Shown here in pieces: positions 43,524 through 53,085 of a stretch of DNA of 64,000 nucleotides. How positions within the stretch are numbered: position 1 is the first letter of the stretch; every line of letters begins with the position of its first letter. The notes beneath the pieces are model-generated. The model was given only the letters and a program-made list of their open reading frames with translations, made no database searches and was not told where the DNA came from. The position numbers and the translations under genes were made by a program. Source of the DNA: Flavobacterium sp. CG_23.5 (GTDB taxonomy: Bacteria; Bacteroidota; Bacteroidia; Flavobacteriales; Flavobacteriaceae). The DNA lies in contig NZ_JAGGNA010000001.1 in NCBI RefSeq assembly GCF_017875765.1, positions 643,001 through 707,000 of the forward strand, read 5' to 3'.

Positions 43524-44297
43524 TTATTTCCCGCCATTTGCTTGAAGATCCGCAATACATTGCGCATCCAGTTTTGGTGCTGTACCTCCTGATACCATAT
43601 TAGATATTCCGCCTCCCGTTTCTGAAGACCAATACATTAAGCAACTTTCTACATTGCAATGTTTTGCATGCGCTGCATCTTCATGATTACTTTGTAAAGT
43701 AGTTCCAAGATTAGTAAGTCCGAAAATATGACCAAACTCATGCGTTACAACAGTAGTTTCTAATAAAGTTCTGTTAGGTTTAAATGGGCTATCACTTAAT
43801 CCTTGCACCGTTTTTTCAAATATAACAAAGGAAGTATTCCAATAGGCAGTTCCTAAAATCACACTTGTACTTGTATCACTGGTGGATTGACCATCGGCGA
43901 AAAATGCCCAAATAGCAATTTGATTTGCTGTATTGTATTTGGTTCTGTTTGCATTTTCAATGTCTGCTATTTCTTGAATGGTATAGGGTGCCGTTCCCGG
44001 TGATGCAATAGATCTTTTAATTACGCTAATTCCCCCCGGTTTATACATTCTAGCTTCTAGAAAAGCTACTAAGTTGTTAATTGTAGTAGATGTTGGTTCA
44101 AAACCGACTACATAAACTACTTCAATAATTGCACTATTAAATTTTTTATCGGACAACAAATCATTGGATGAACTCCCAGTCGTTTGTTTGTTATTATTTA
44201 CGTTGAATGTTGCGGAAGTATTGGTTGTACTATCCTCTTTTGAGCATGAAAGTAGTAAGCCAAAGCTTATTACAAGTATTAGAATTCTTTTTTTCAT
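43524..44297 (-). CDS. Lipoprotein with metzincin-like zinc-protease motif
   Basis: A 257-residue lipoprotein (LILVISFGLLLSCSKEDS, Cys18 lipobox). The catalytic motif HEFGHIFGL is at 186-194, and a Met-turn-like CLMYW is at about 219-223, as in metzincins. In a true metzincin the third zinc ligand would be a His or Asp at position 196, but here it is Asn (T-N). A later HEDAAHAKHC segment has other His residues that might replace it. It may be a surface protease or an inactive relative. It is isolated between a repeat and a decayed stretch. Confidence 0.8.
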   Translation of the reverse strand: MKKRILILVISFGLLLSCSKEDSTTNTSATFNVNNNKQTTGSSSNDLLSDKKFNSAIIEVVYVVGFEPTSTTINNLVAFLEARMYKPGGISVIKRSIASPGTAPYTIQEIADIENANRTKYNTANQIAIWAFFADGQSTSDTSTSVILGTAYWNTSFVIFEKTVQGLSDSPFKPNRTLLETTVVTHEFGHIFGLTNLGTTLQSNHEDAAHAKHCNVESCLMYWSSETGGGISNMVSGGTAPKLDAQCIADLQANGGK

Positions 44298-44474
44298 TAT
44301 TCTTTTTGAATTATTTTTTAATGTTTTAAAACTTACAATTATTACTACGCTATCTATATAACTTTAACTATCGGCTAAAGAAATGGCCTCACCATCTTTA
44401 TTTACGATAATTGCTATTTATTAGATTCACAAAAATAGTATTTACATAATAAATCTAACTACTGTAAAACTCTC

Positions 44475-44811
44475 TTTTCTAATGATTAGTATACTCTTTT
44501 CCTTTTATTTAAATAAGTAACTCCAACTTGAGGCGCAAAAGAACCGAAATGCGTTATTTTATCGTTGTATTATGAGTAGATAGGGAGTTATAAACCTGTA
44601 ATGTAGTTTACATAACAGTTCGTAGCAGTCAACAGATTATACTAAACATTCCAGAATATTGCCTAGTATTAAAGACAAACCCTTTCAAAATTAAAATTGA
44701 AAGGGGTTTTTATATTTTAAAAATTGCAGTTTTAGATTCCCGCCACCGCTTTTATTTCTTCAATGATTTGCACAATAAAAACAGTAACTTCAGTTGCAAA
44801 AGGACTTTAAT
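44475..44811 (-). pseudogene. Possible decayed coding remnants upstream of the zinc-protease-like gene
   Basis: In a gap of about 520 bases two short minus-strand stretches read like protein: THFGSFAPQVGVTYLNKRK (ending at a stop near 44491) resembles the end of an outer-membrane barrel, and EVTVFIVQIIEEIKAVAGI (ending near 44734) is a helix with a GlmM-like AGI end. Neither has a start codon, and both are soon blocked upstream by stops. They could be chance. The rest of the gap shows no gene. Confidence 0.25.
44677..44711. terminator. Hairpin in the gap before the T9SS cargo gene
   Basis: AAACCCTTTCAA pairs with TTGAAAGGGGTTT around AATTAAAA-type bases, followed by T-rich DNA. It lies about 107-141 bases past the stop of the CHU_C gene on the minus strand. 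Confidence 0.6.
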
Positions 44812-44817
44812 GTGAAA

Positions 44818-46668
44818 TTATCGTTTTAGAGAGAAATGAGACCTAAATGTTTTTGATTCTAAATTACCTCTTTGATCCTCTTCTTTATAATTCAAAGTAA
44901 ACCAATAATCTGCTGCTGGCATCAAATTACCGAGATGAGTTCCATCCCAGCCCAGTCCCGAAGGAGCTATTTCTTTTATGAATTTACCATATCGGTCAAA
45001 AATATAAATCTGCGCTTGGAATAATTTTTTGTAATTTGGAATATTCCAATAATCATTAAAACCATCATTATTTGGGGTGAAAAATTTTGGAAATCCAAAA
45101 ATGGTAAATTGTTTAGTTATTAATGTACAATTGACACTGTCCTTTACCGTAATAAAATGATCTCCAATCGACAACCCACTATAAAAATTAGATTGTTGAA
45201 ATCCATAATCATCTAATTTAAAAAGAAATGGTCCTGATCCGCCAACAACATCCACGTTTAAAAAATTAGTGTCTGCAAAATATTTACTTAAGTTTACAAT
45301 AACATCACTCGCCATTTGCGATGATACTACCGTTGCAAAAGCCTGACTGGAGCAACTCGTTTGCATATCCGTAACCAACACAGAATAATTTCCCTTCTCA
45401 ACTGCCGTGTAGGTGCTTTTAGTAGCATCATTAATTAATTCACTATTCAGAAACCATTTATATTCATTATCTCCAGATGATAATCCACTATTCAAAGTAA
45501 AACCTTTCGCCAAATTACCTAAAGAATCAAAACAAATAACCCCGTCTGTCAAAGTAGGTTCTGGTGCTAGATTTATTGTTACATTTTGCGTTTTACTAAA
45601 TTTGCAACCTAAAATATTTACAAATTCAAATGTGACATTGTAATTTCCTGGAGCAGGAAAAATATGGGTAGGATTTTCAACCGTGGAAGTTGTACCATCT
45701 CCAAAATCCCATTTATATGTATTTAATGTAGAAGCTGAATTTAATGAAGTGTTTTTAAAAATCACCTCTTTTTTATCGCAAACATTATAGACTTCAAAAT
45801 TAACGATAGGATCTTGAAGATTTACAACTGTTGAAATAGCTACTTTACATCCTGTCGCAGAGGTCAATTCACAACCGTATTTTTTTCCGTCAATAGGGTT
45901 ATTTATTTTTATATTTTGGGTGGTTTGACCCGTTTCCCACAAGTATGAAAAACCGATGGGAGCTGAAAGAGTAACAGCATTCGCATCAGTACAATAGGAA
46001 GAACCTATTGTGAGTGATGAATAAAAAGCGTCAATATATGCATAGCCAAAATGTCCTCCTATTGAGCAATCACTGGTCTCGAATTCTACGGTAATCTTCT
46101 GGCCTATATAAGGGCTTAAATCCAGCCCAACTGTCGTCCAATCTTTGTACACAACATTAAATTCTTCGCAAGTTTGAAATCCGGGAAGGTCAATTGTTGC
46201 AACAACATTATAAGCACCGCAAGTGGGATCTATGAGCTCTCTATTTTCATTATAAACATTTACACGAAAATAGGGTTGTTCTGCAGGTTCATGACCTGGA
46301 TCTTGCAAAACCACAGCATATTTATAAATAAACAAAGAATTTTCTGGCGTAATGGTTAAAGTATACGAGAGTGTTTCGGCTTCACCGCCTGAGCTGTCAT
46401 TGCCTAATCGTGCAGAATACGAACCTCCAGGAGCAACAACAGATAATTTCTTGCAGGTTTTTAGATCGACGCCGTTTCCTGACATAATGGTATGCCTACC
46501 TTTAACAATTCCTGAATTTTTGATTACTACTGGACAACATCTTCCTTTTCCTGCTTGCCAACCAATAAAAGTTCCTGTTTCAAAATCTAGATTGTATCCT
46601 GTATTTTGTGAAGAAACAACATTTGAAATTAGAAAAATTATTAATAAAAGAATCGTTTTTTTTTCCAT
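44818..46668 (-). CDS. PKD-domain surface protein with type B T9SS sorting domain
   Basis: A 616-residue secreted protein. After a signal peptide (about 1-20, LLIIFLISNVVSSQ) comes a lectin/jelly-roll-like region (ETGTFIGWQAGKG... and the FGYAYIDAFYSS segment), then a PKD domain (TYKWDFGDGTTSTVENPTHIF, about 315-340) and a second Ig-like repeat region. The C-terminal 90 residues form a CHU_C domain (FFTPNNDGFNDYWNI, IYIFDRYGKFIKEI, GWDGTHLGNLMPAADYWFTL), the type B sorting signal. So it should be exported by the T9SS to the surface, perhaps in adhesion. Confidence 0.93.
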   Translation of the reverse strand: MEKKTILLLIIFLISNVVSSQNTGYNLDFETGTFIGWQAGKGRCCPVVIKNSGIVKGRHTIMSGNGVDLKTCKKLSVVAPGGSYSARLGNDSSGGEAETLSYTLTITPENSLFIYKYAVVLQDPGHEPAEQPYFRVNVYNENRELIDPTCGAYNVVATIDLPGFQTCEEFNVVYKDWTTVGLDLSPYIGQKITVEFETSDCSIGGHFGYAYIDAFYSSLTIGSSYCTDANAVTLSAPIGFSYLWETGQTTQNIKINNPIDGKKYGCELTSATGCKVAISTVVNLQDPIVNFEVYNVCDKKEVIFKNTSLNSASTLNTYKWDFGDGTTSTVENPTHIFPAPGNYNVTFEFVNILGCKFSKTQNVTINLAPEPTLTDGVICFDSLGNLAKGFTLNSGLSSGDNEYKWFLNSELINDATKSTYTAVEKGNYSVLVTDMQTSCSSQAFATVVSSQMASDVIVNLSKYFADTNFLNVDVVGGSGPFLFKLDDYGFQQSNFYSGLSIGDHFITVKDSVNCTLITKQFTIFGFPKFFTPNNDGFNDYWNIPNYKKLFQAQIYIFDRYGKFIKEIAPSGLGWDGTHLGNLMPAADYWFTLNYKEEDQRGNLESKTFRSHFSLKR

Positions 46669-46841
46669 AACAGTTTCAAATAAGGTGAAAAAATTGTTAA
46701 CAGTTTTTTTATAGACTTTTTTTACTAATTACAAACATTTGAGATTACAATAATACTCCAAATTTTTATTTAAAAACTCATTTTTAGGTTCTTACACAAA
46801 AAAATTATCAGAAAATACATAATTAAAATCAATACCAAATA

Positions 46842-46877
46842 AAAAGTCGTTTTAGATTTTATTCTAAAACGACTTTT
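46842..46877. terminator. Terminator of glmM
   Basis: Perfect 15-base arms (AAAAGTCGTTTTAGA) around a six-base loop, with A and T runs flanking, just after the glmM stop on the minus strand. Confidence 0.9.
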
Positions 46878-46891
46878 GAGATTTATAAAAG

Positions 46892-48295
46892 TTAAATACC
46901 TGCAATCATCTTAATTTCATCAATAATTCTTAAAGCCAATTTATCCGCCTGCGCTTGTGAAGCGGCTTCGGTATAAATACGGATAATTGGTTCGGTATTT
47001 GATTTTCTTAGATGTACCCAATTTTCAGCAAAGTCGATTTTTACCCCGTCAATGGTGGTAATATCTTCGTTTTTGTATTTCTCTGTCATGGCAACAAGAA
47101 TCGCATCGACATCGATTTGTGGTGTCAATTCTATTTTGTTTTTGCTCATGTAATACTCAGGATACGAAGCACGTAATGCAGAAACTGTCATTTTTTTGTT
47201 TGCCAAATGCGTCAAGAATAGCGCCACTCCCACTAAACTATCACGACCATAATGCGACTCTGGATAAATGATTCCGCCATTTCCTTCTCCACCTATAACT
47301 GCATTATTCTTTTTCATTAAATCTACCACGTTCACTTCACCCACGGCACTGGCTTCGTAGCATCCTTTATGTTTGTTAGTTACGTCTCGCAGCGCGCGAG
47401 ACGAGGACATATTAGAAACGGTATTCCCTGGTGTTTTGCTCAATACATAATCGGCGCAGGCCACTAAAGTATATTCTTCTCCAAACATTTCTCCGTCTTC
47501 ACAAATGAAAGCCAAACGATCTACATCAGGATCAACTACAACTCCTAAATCGGCTTTTTCCTTAACTACCAGTTCCGAAATATCAGTCAGGTGTTCTTTT
47601 AATGGTTCTGGATTGTGCGGAAAATGACCGTTAGGTTCACAGTATAATTTTACTACTTCAACTCCCATTAACTCCAATAATTTTGGAATAATAATTCCTC
47701 CAGAAGAATTTACTCCATCAACGACTACCTTAAACTTAGCCGCTTTTACAGCTTCAACATCAACTAGTGGCAAATTCAATACTTCATCAATATGAATGTC
47801 CATATAAGCGTCATTCTCAGTAATTTCACCTAAACTGTCCACATCCGAGAAATCAAACGCTTCGGCTTCAGCGATAGCAAGGATTTTTTCCCCTTCGGCA
47901 CCATTTAGAAACTCGCCTTTTTCATTCAATAATTTTAAAGCATTCCATTGCTTCGGATTATGAGAAGCGGTAAGGATAATTCCTCCATCTGCTTTCTCCA
48001 ATGGAACGGCAACTTCAACCGTTGGTGTCGTTGACAATCCTAAATCAATTACATCAATGCCTAAACCAATCAATGTATTTATCACCAAATTATGAATCAT
48101 CGGTCCTGAAATACGGGCATCACGACCCACTACTACCTTCAACTTTTCAACCCGAAGAATTGAGGGATCTTGATAGTTTTTTAACCAAGTCCCATAAGCT
48201 GAGGCAAATTTTACTGCATCAACCGGCGTAAGGTTATCTCCTACTTTCCCTCCTATTGTTCCACGTATTCCTGATATTGATTTTATTAAAGTCAT
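46892..48295 (-). CDS. glmM: Phosphoglucosamine mutase (alpha-D-phosphohexomutase)
   Basis: GlmM interconverts glucosamine 6- and 1-phosphate for peptidoglycan and LPS precursors. In this 467-residue enzyme the phosphoserine loop ILTASHNPKQWN has Ser111, the metal loop is DPDVDR (255-260), the sugar-binding loop GEGNGG is present, and the phosphate-binding RKSNTEPIIRIYTE loop is near the C-terminus. Length and motifs fit the Bacteroidota form; a phosphomannomutase activity cannot be excluded. It has its own promoter and terminator. Confidence 0.92.
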   Translation of the reverse strand: MTLIKSISGIRGTIGGKVGDNLTPVDAVKFASAYGTWLKNYQDPSILRVEKLKVVVGRDARISGPMIHNLVINTLIGLGIDVIDLGLSTTPTVEVAVPLEKADGGIILTASHNPKQWNALKLLNEKGEFLNGAEGEKILAIAEAEAFDFSDVDSLGEITENDAYMDIHIDEVLNLPLVDVEAVKAAKFKVVVDGVNSSGGIIIPKLLELMGVEVVKLYCEPNGHFPHNPEPLKEHLTDISELVVKEKADLGVVVDPDVDRLAFICEDGEMFGEEYTLVACADYVLSKTPGNTVSNMSSSRALRDVTNKHKGCYEASAVGEVNVVDLMKKNNAVIGGEGNGGIIYPESHYGRDSLVGVALFLTHLANKKMTVSALRASYPEYYMSKNKIELTPQIDVDAILVAMTEKYKNEDITTIDGVKIDFAENWVHLRKSNTEPIIRIYTEAASQAQADKLALRIIDEIKMIAGI

Positions 48296-48338
48296 TCTTA
48301 TATTTTTAAATTTTGAGTAATTTATTTTAAATTTCCCA

Positions 48339-48346
48339 CAAATATA
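48339..48346 (-). promoter_or_regulatory. Promoter -7 box of glmM
   Basis: Reads TATATTTG on the minus strand (TAnnTTTG), about 44 bases before the start codon. Confidence 0.55.
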
Positions 48347-48393
48347 ATAATTGACAGTTTAAAAAAGTCATTTAGAATTCATAATTTAGGCGA

Positions 48394-48978
48394 ATGAACT
48401 TCTTAGCACACATCTATCTCTCGGGCGACAATGATTTAATCAAAATAGGCAATTTTATGGCCGATGGGATTCGGGGGAAACATTTTGAAAGTTTTCCATT
48501 GGATGTCCAAAAAGGAATTGTGCTTCACCGTGCCATCGACACTTTTACAGATGCCCATCCTATTTTTAGAAAAAGTACCAAACGTTTACACGAAAACTAT
48601 CATCATTATGCCGGTGTGATTGTAGATGTTTTTTATGACCATTTTTTGGCAAAAAATTGGGTTAATTATTCGGATGAAAATCTGGACACCTATGTCGCTA
48701 ATTTCTATCAATCTTTACTGGATAATACAGCCATTTTAACCGAACGAACCCTTGGAATGATGCCTTATATGATTAAACACAATTGGCTCGAAAGTTATCA
48801 AACCATCGACGGAATTGACAAAATATTGACTCAAATGGATAGCCGAACCAAAAATGAATCAAAAATGCGCTTTGCATCAGCTGAGCTAAAAGAGTATTAT
48901 GCAGATTTTGAAAAAGAGTTTACTGAATTCTTTAAAGAATTAATACTATTTTCGAATGATAAAATAATGACTTTATGA
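48394..48978 (+). CDS. Acyl carrier protein phosphodiesterase (AcpH-like)
   Basis: This 194-residue protein would remove the phosphopantetheine group from acyl carrier protein. It shows MNFLAHIYLSGDNDLIKIGNFMADGIRG at the start with the metal-binding His and Asp, then VLHRAIDTFTDAHP and a VDVFYDHFLAKNW segment, an HD-like helical metal site. It overlaps the next gene by four bases (ATGA), so it is translationally coupled to a gamma-glutamyltransferase gene. The functional link between the two is not obvious. Confidence 0.9.
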   Translation: MNFLAHIYLSGDNDLIKIGNFMADGIRGKHFESFPLDVQKGIVLHRAIDTFTDAHPIFRKSTKRLHENYHHYAGVIVDVFYDHFLAKNWVNYSDENLDTYVANFYQSLLDNTAILTERTLGMMPYMIKHNWLESYQTIDGIDKILTQMDSRTKNESKMRFASAELKEYYADFEKEFTEFFKELILFSNDKIMTL

Positions 48979-50660
48979 AAAAAATAATCTTTCTGCTTGC
49001 CTTTGCTGTTTTAAGTTGCAAATCGAATGAAAAAATGGTTGTGCCCACTGGTTTAGTGACCTCAAAAGCTATGGTGGTTTCGGCACGGGAAGAAGCTTCA
49101 CAAATTGGAGTTGAAATCATGAAAAAAGGCGGGAACGCTTTTGATGCTATGGTTGCAACAGAACTGGCTTTGGCAGTTTCCCATCCTCAGGCAGGAAATA
49201 TTGGCGGTGGTGGTTTTATGGTTTTTAGAAAAGAAAATGGAGAAACTGGAGCATTAGATTACAGAGAAAAAGCGCCATTAGCAGCCAGTAAAGATATGTT
49301 TCTGGACAAAAATGGAAATGTAATTCAAGGGAAAAGTACAGAAACAGCACTGGCTTCAGGAATTCCTGGTACGATAGCCGGAATATTTGAAGTACACAGA
49401 AAATATGGTTCTTTACCTATTAGCGAAATTTTAAAACCGGTAATCGAATTAGCAGAAAAAGGGGTTATTGTGACCGAATATCAAGCACAAAGTTTGGCCG
49501 ACTATAAAGCTTCTTTTATCAAAGCTAATGGCCGTAATAGTTTATTTTCGAAAGGATATAAAGTTGGCGATACCATAAAATACACTGCATTGGCAGAAAC
49601 ATTAAAAAGAATCGCTAAAAACGGTCGGGACGAATTTTATAATGGAGAAACTGCTCAAAAATTAGTTGCTTTCCTTAACAAAAAAGGCGGAAATGTAACA
49701 TTGGAAGATTTAAAAAAATACCAAGCAAAATGGAGAGCTCCAATTACCTTTCAATATAAAGGTTTAAAAATCACTTCGATGTCTCCTCCAAGTAGTGGCG
49801 GCATTTGCTTGAATCAAATCATGAAAATGATTGAGCCTTATAATCTTGCTCAAATGGGTCATAACAGCCAAAAAACAATTCAGGTAATTTCGGAAGCGGA
49901 ACGCAGAGCGTATGCGGATAGAAATTATTTCTTGGGAGATCCTGATTTTGTAAAACTTCCAATGAAAGAATTAGTAGATCCAGCCTATTTAGAAAAGAGA
50001 ATGAAGGATTTTTCATTTGACAAAGCATCAAAATCTTCTGATATTGCTAATGGAGAAATCAAAGGATATGAGAGCAAACAAACGACTCACTATTCGATTG
50101 TCGATGCTAAAGGAAATGCCGTTTCTGTGACAACAACCTTAAACGATAATTATGGTTCCAAAATATACTGTGATGAACTGGGTTTCTTCTTAAACAATCA
50201 AATGGATGATTTTAGCGCTAAGCCGGGAGTTCCTAATTTATATGGACTTACGGGAACTGAAGCCAACAGCATCGCTCCCGAAAAAAGAATGTTGAGCTCT
50301 ATGTCACCAACAATTGTGGAGAAAGAGGGAAAACTATTTATGGTGGTAGGAACTCCAGGAGGTTCAACCATTATTACCTCAGTTTTACAAACCATATTGA
50401 ATGTTTACGAATTTAGCATGAGTATGCAGGAAGCGGTAAATGCTCCTCGTTTTCATCACCAGTGGTTACCCGATGACATTACATTTGAACCCAATTCTTT
50501 CGATAAGGAATTATTGAACAATTTGAAGAAAAAAGGGTATATTATCAATGAAAAAAATAAAGAAATAATTGGAGAAGTCGATGCTGTTTTGGTTTTACCA
50601 AATGGAAAACTTGAAGGCGGAGCAGATAAAAGAGGGGATAACAAAGCAGTTGGGTTTTAA
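48975..50660 (+). CDS. ggt: Gamma-glutamyltransferase lipoprotein, first copy
   Basis: GGT cleaves gamma-glutamyl bonds of glutathione and other substrates outside the cytoplasm. This 561-residue precursor has a lipobox (AFAVLSC, Cys15), then SAREEASQIGVEIMKKGGNAFDAMVAT and the GGGFM oxyanion-related segment. Autocleavage should occur before Thr370 of QTTHYS, creating the large and small subunits. Later SSMSPTIV and GTPGGSTI complete the active site. The second copy follows 24 bases after. The role may be peptide or glutathione scavenging (inference). Confidence 0.95.
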   Translation: MKKIIFLLAFAVLSCKSNEKMVVPTGLVTSKAMVVSAREEASQIGVEIMKKGGNAFDAMVATELALAVSHPQAGNIGGGGFMVFRKENGETGALDYREKAPLAASKDMFLDKNGNVIQGKSTETALASGIPGTIAGIFEVHRKYGSLPISEILKPVIELAEKGVIVTEYQAQSLADYKASFIKANGRNSLFSKGYKVGDTIKYTALAETLKRIAKNGRDEFYNGETAQKLVAFLNKKGGNVTLEDLKKYQAKWRAPITFQYKGLKITSMSPPSSGGICLNQIMKMIEPYNLAQMGHNSQKTIQVISEAERRAYADRNYFLGDPDFVKLPMKELVDPAYLEKRMKDFSFDKASKSSDIANGEIKGYESKQTTHYSIVDAKGNAVSVTTTLNDNYGSKIYCDELGFFLNNQMDDFSAKPGVPNLYGLTGTEANSIAPEKRMLSSMSPTIVEKEGKLFMVVGTPGGSTIITSVLQTILNVYEFSMSMQEAVNAPRFHHQWLPDDITFEPNSFDKELLNNLKKKGYIINEKNKEIIGEVDAVLVLPNGKLEGGADKRGDNKAVGF

Positions 50661-50684
50661 AAAAACATATTTTACACTATCAGA

Positions 50685-52370
50685 ATGAAAAAAATTATTG
50701 TTGTATTGAGCATTTTTTGTATCGGTTGTAAAACTCAAAATGTAATGGTAAAACCCACTGGATTAGTTGCTAATAAAGCAATGGTTGTTTCAGCGCGAGA
50801 AGAAGCTTCAAAAATTGGTGTAGAAATCATGAAAAAAGGAGGAAACGCTTTTGATGCCATGGTCGCTACTGAATTAGCACTGGCAGTAGCTTATCCTTAC
50901 GCCGGAAATTTAGGTGGTGGTGGTTTTATGGTCTATAGAAAAGCAAATGGTGAAAAAGGAACTTTGGATTACCGAGAAAAAGCACCGTTAGCCGCCACAA
51001 AAGATATGTTTTTGGATAAAAAAGGAAATGTCATTCCTGGTAAAAGTACAAAATCTCCATTGGCAATTGGGATACCGGGAACCATAGCAGGTATTTTTGC
51101 AGTACATAAAAAATTAGGTTCTTTACCTATCGCTGAAATACTAAAACCGGTTATTGAATTAGCAGAAAATGGCGTTGTGGTTACCCATAAACAAGAGCAG
51201 AGACTTAATGAATATCGTGAGGAATTGAGTAACATTAATGGTCCCAATTCAGTACTTTCAAAAGTCTATAAAGAAAATGATACTATAAAATATCCGGCAT
51301 TAGCAGCCACCTTAAGACGAATTTCAAAAAATGGTAGAGATGAGTTTTACAAAGGTGAAACAGCCAAAACTTTAGTGCATTATCTGCAGGGAAAAGGAGC
51401 TATAATTACTATGGAAGATTTGGCTCTATATGAAGCTAAATGGAGAACACCACTTACTTTTAAATATAAAGATTTAAATATCATTTCGATGCCTCCGCCC
51501 AGCAGTGGCGGAATATGTCTTGCCCAAATATTTAATATGATTGAACCTTACGATTTATCAAAAATGGGACATAACTCAACTCAGGCAATCCAAGTTATTG
51601 TGGAAGCGGAACGAAGAGCCTACGCCGATAGAAGTTACTTTTTAGGAGATCCTGATTTTGTGAAAATCCCCTTAAAAGCATTAATGGATGAAACATATTT
51701 GAAGCAAAGAATGTCAAATTTTAGTTTTGATAAAGCAACGCTCTCTTCTGATATAAAAGAAGGAAAAGTAAATTATAGTGAAAGTTTAGAAACCACACAT
51801 TATTCGATAATTGACCAATTTGGTAATGCAATTGCAGCAACAACAACGCTTAATGCCGGCTATGGTTCGAAATATTATTGTGATGAATTGGGATTTTTAT
51901 TAAACAATGAAATGGATGATTTTAGTGCTAAACCGGGGGAACCTAATATGTTTGGGTTAGTAGGAAATGAAGCCAATAGCATCGCTCCACAAAAAAGAAT
52001 GTTGAGTTCTATGACCCCAACCATTGTAGAAAAAAATGGAAAATTATTTATGACCGTGGGCTCGCCAGGTGGATCTACCATTATCACATCGGTATTACAA
52101 ACGATATTAAATGTTAACGAATATAGTTTGAGTATGCAGGAAGCAGTAAATGCCCCAAGATTTCACCATCAATGGTTGCCGGATTTAATCACATTTGAAC
52201 CCAATACTTTTGACACTAAAACCTTTGAAACCTTAAAATCAAAAGGGTATTTAATCAATGAAAAGACAACGCCAGTTATTGGTAAAGTTGATGCTATTTT
52301 AGTCCTGCCAAATAAAACTTTAGAAGGAGGAGCCGATTTTAGAGGGGATGACAAAGCCATTGGATTTTAG
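50685..52370 (+). CDS. ggt: Gamma-glutamyltransferase lipoprotein, second copy
   Basis: The second of two tandem paralogues, also 561 residues. Lipobox CIGC at Cys15, the N-terminal block SAREEASKIGVEIMKKGGNAFDAM, autoprocessing Thr370 in ETTHYS, and SSMTPTIV/GSPGGSTI are all conserved, so it looks active. The copies are clearly similar throughout but differ in many residues, so the duplication is old. It lies 24 bases after the first copy and the AlkD-like gene follows almost at once. Confidence 0.95.
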   Translation: MKKIIVVLSIFCIGCKTQNVMVKPTGLVANKAMVVSAREEASKIGVEIMKKGGNAFDAMVATELALAVAYPYAGNLGGGGFMVYRKANGEKGTLDYREKAPLAATKDMFLDKKGNVIPGKSTKSPLAIGIPGTIAGIFAVHKKLGSLPIAEILKPVIELAENGVVVTHKQEQRLNEYREELSNINGPNSVLSKVYKENDTIKYPALAATLRRISKNGRDEFYKGETAKTLVHYLQGKGAIITMEDLALYEAKWRTPLTFKYKDLNIISMPPPSSGGICLAQIFNMIEPYDLSKMGHNSTQAIQVIVEAERRAYADRSYFLGDPDFVKIPLKALMDETYLKQRMSNFSFDKATLSSDIKEGKVNYSESLETTHYSIIDQFGNAIAATTTLNAGYGSKYYCDELGFLLNNEMDDFSAKPGEPNMFGLVGNEANSIAPQKRMLSSMTPTIVEKNGKLFMTVGSPGGSTIITSVLQTILNVNEYSLSMQEAVNAPRFHHQWLPDLITFEPNTFDTKTFETLKSKGYLINEKTTPVIGKVDAILVLPNKTLEGGADFRGDDKAIGF

Positions 52371-52374
52371 AATT

Positions 52375-53043
52375 ATGAATTTTATAAAAACATTAGAATC
52401 AGCTTTTCATGAAAATAGCAATCCCGAAAATGCTTTTGCAATGGCGAAATACATGAAAAATAACTTTCCCTTTTTTGGAATAAAAACTGAGGAACGAAGA
52501 CGTATTTTAAAGGAAATTTGGAAAGAAAACAAAGCTGAAGTTACTAAAAATGCAAGAGCAACTGCTTTAGAAATGTATTTGAAACAACAACGAGAATTTC
52601 ATTATTGCGCAATTGAAATTTTGATAAAAGAGCTTAAAGGAAATTACAAGATAGAAGATATTCAACTCATTGAAAAATTAATTTCTTCAAATTCTTGGTG
52701 GGACAGTGTTGATACTACTTCAAAATACATTTTAGGAGAATATTTACTCGAATTCCCATTGGAAACCGAAAATGTATTACAACGCTTTTCCAGTTCTGAC
52801 AATATGTGGTTCAATAGAAGTGCCATTTTATTTCAATTGAATTATAAGGAAAAAACTAATTTTGAATTACTGAAAAGGGAAGCAGAGAGACATAAAACTT
52901 CAAAAGAATTTTTTATTCAAAAGGCAATTGGATGGGCTTTGCGAGAATATGCAAAAACAAACCCTGAAGCAGTAAAAAAATTTGTGATCAATAATAATTT
53001 AATGCCGTTGAGTACAAAAGAAGCTTTAAAAAATATTAATTGA
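52375..53043 (+). CDS. AlkD-like DNA alkylation repair protein
   Basis: A 222-residue all-helical HEAT-like protein of the DNA alkylation repair (AlkD) family, a cytoplasmic glycosylase for bulky N3/N7-alkylated bases. Signature segments are FFGIKTEERRRILKEIWKE near the N-terminus, SSNSWWDSVDTTSKYILGEYL in the middle and FIQKAIGWALREYAKTNPEAV near the end. I chose the ATG four bases after the ggt stop. An upstream frame start overlapping ggt is less likely. The position behind ggt may be only incidental. Confidence 0.93.
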   Translation: MNFIKTLESAFHENSNPENAFAMAKYMKNNFPFFGIKTEERRRILKEIWKENKAEVTKNARATALEMYLKQQREFHYCAIEILIKELKGNYKIEDIQLIEKLISSNSWWDSVDTTSKYILGEYLLEFPLETENVLQRFSSSDNMWFNRSAILFQLNYKEKTNFELLKREAERHKTSKEFFIQKAIGWALREYAKTNPEAVKKFVINNNLMPLSTKEALKNIN

Positions 53044-53085
53044 GTTCAAAATAATTGTAATTTAGCGCTCTTCTAAAAAATCATA

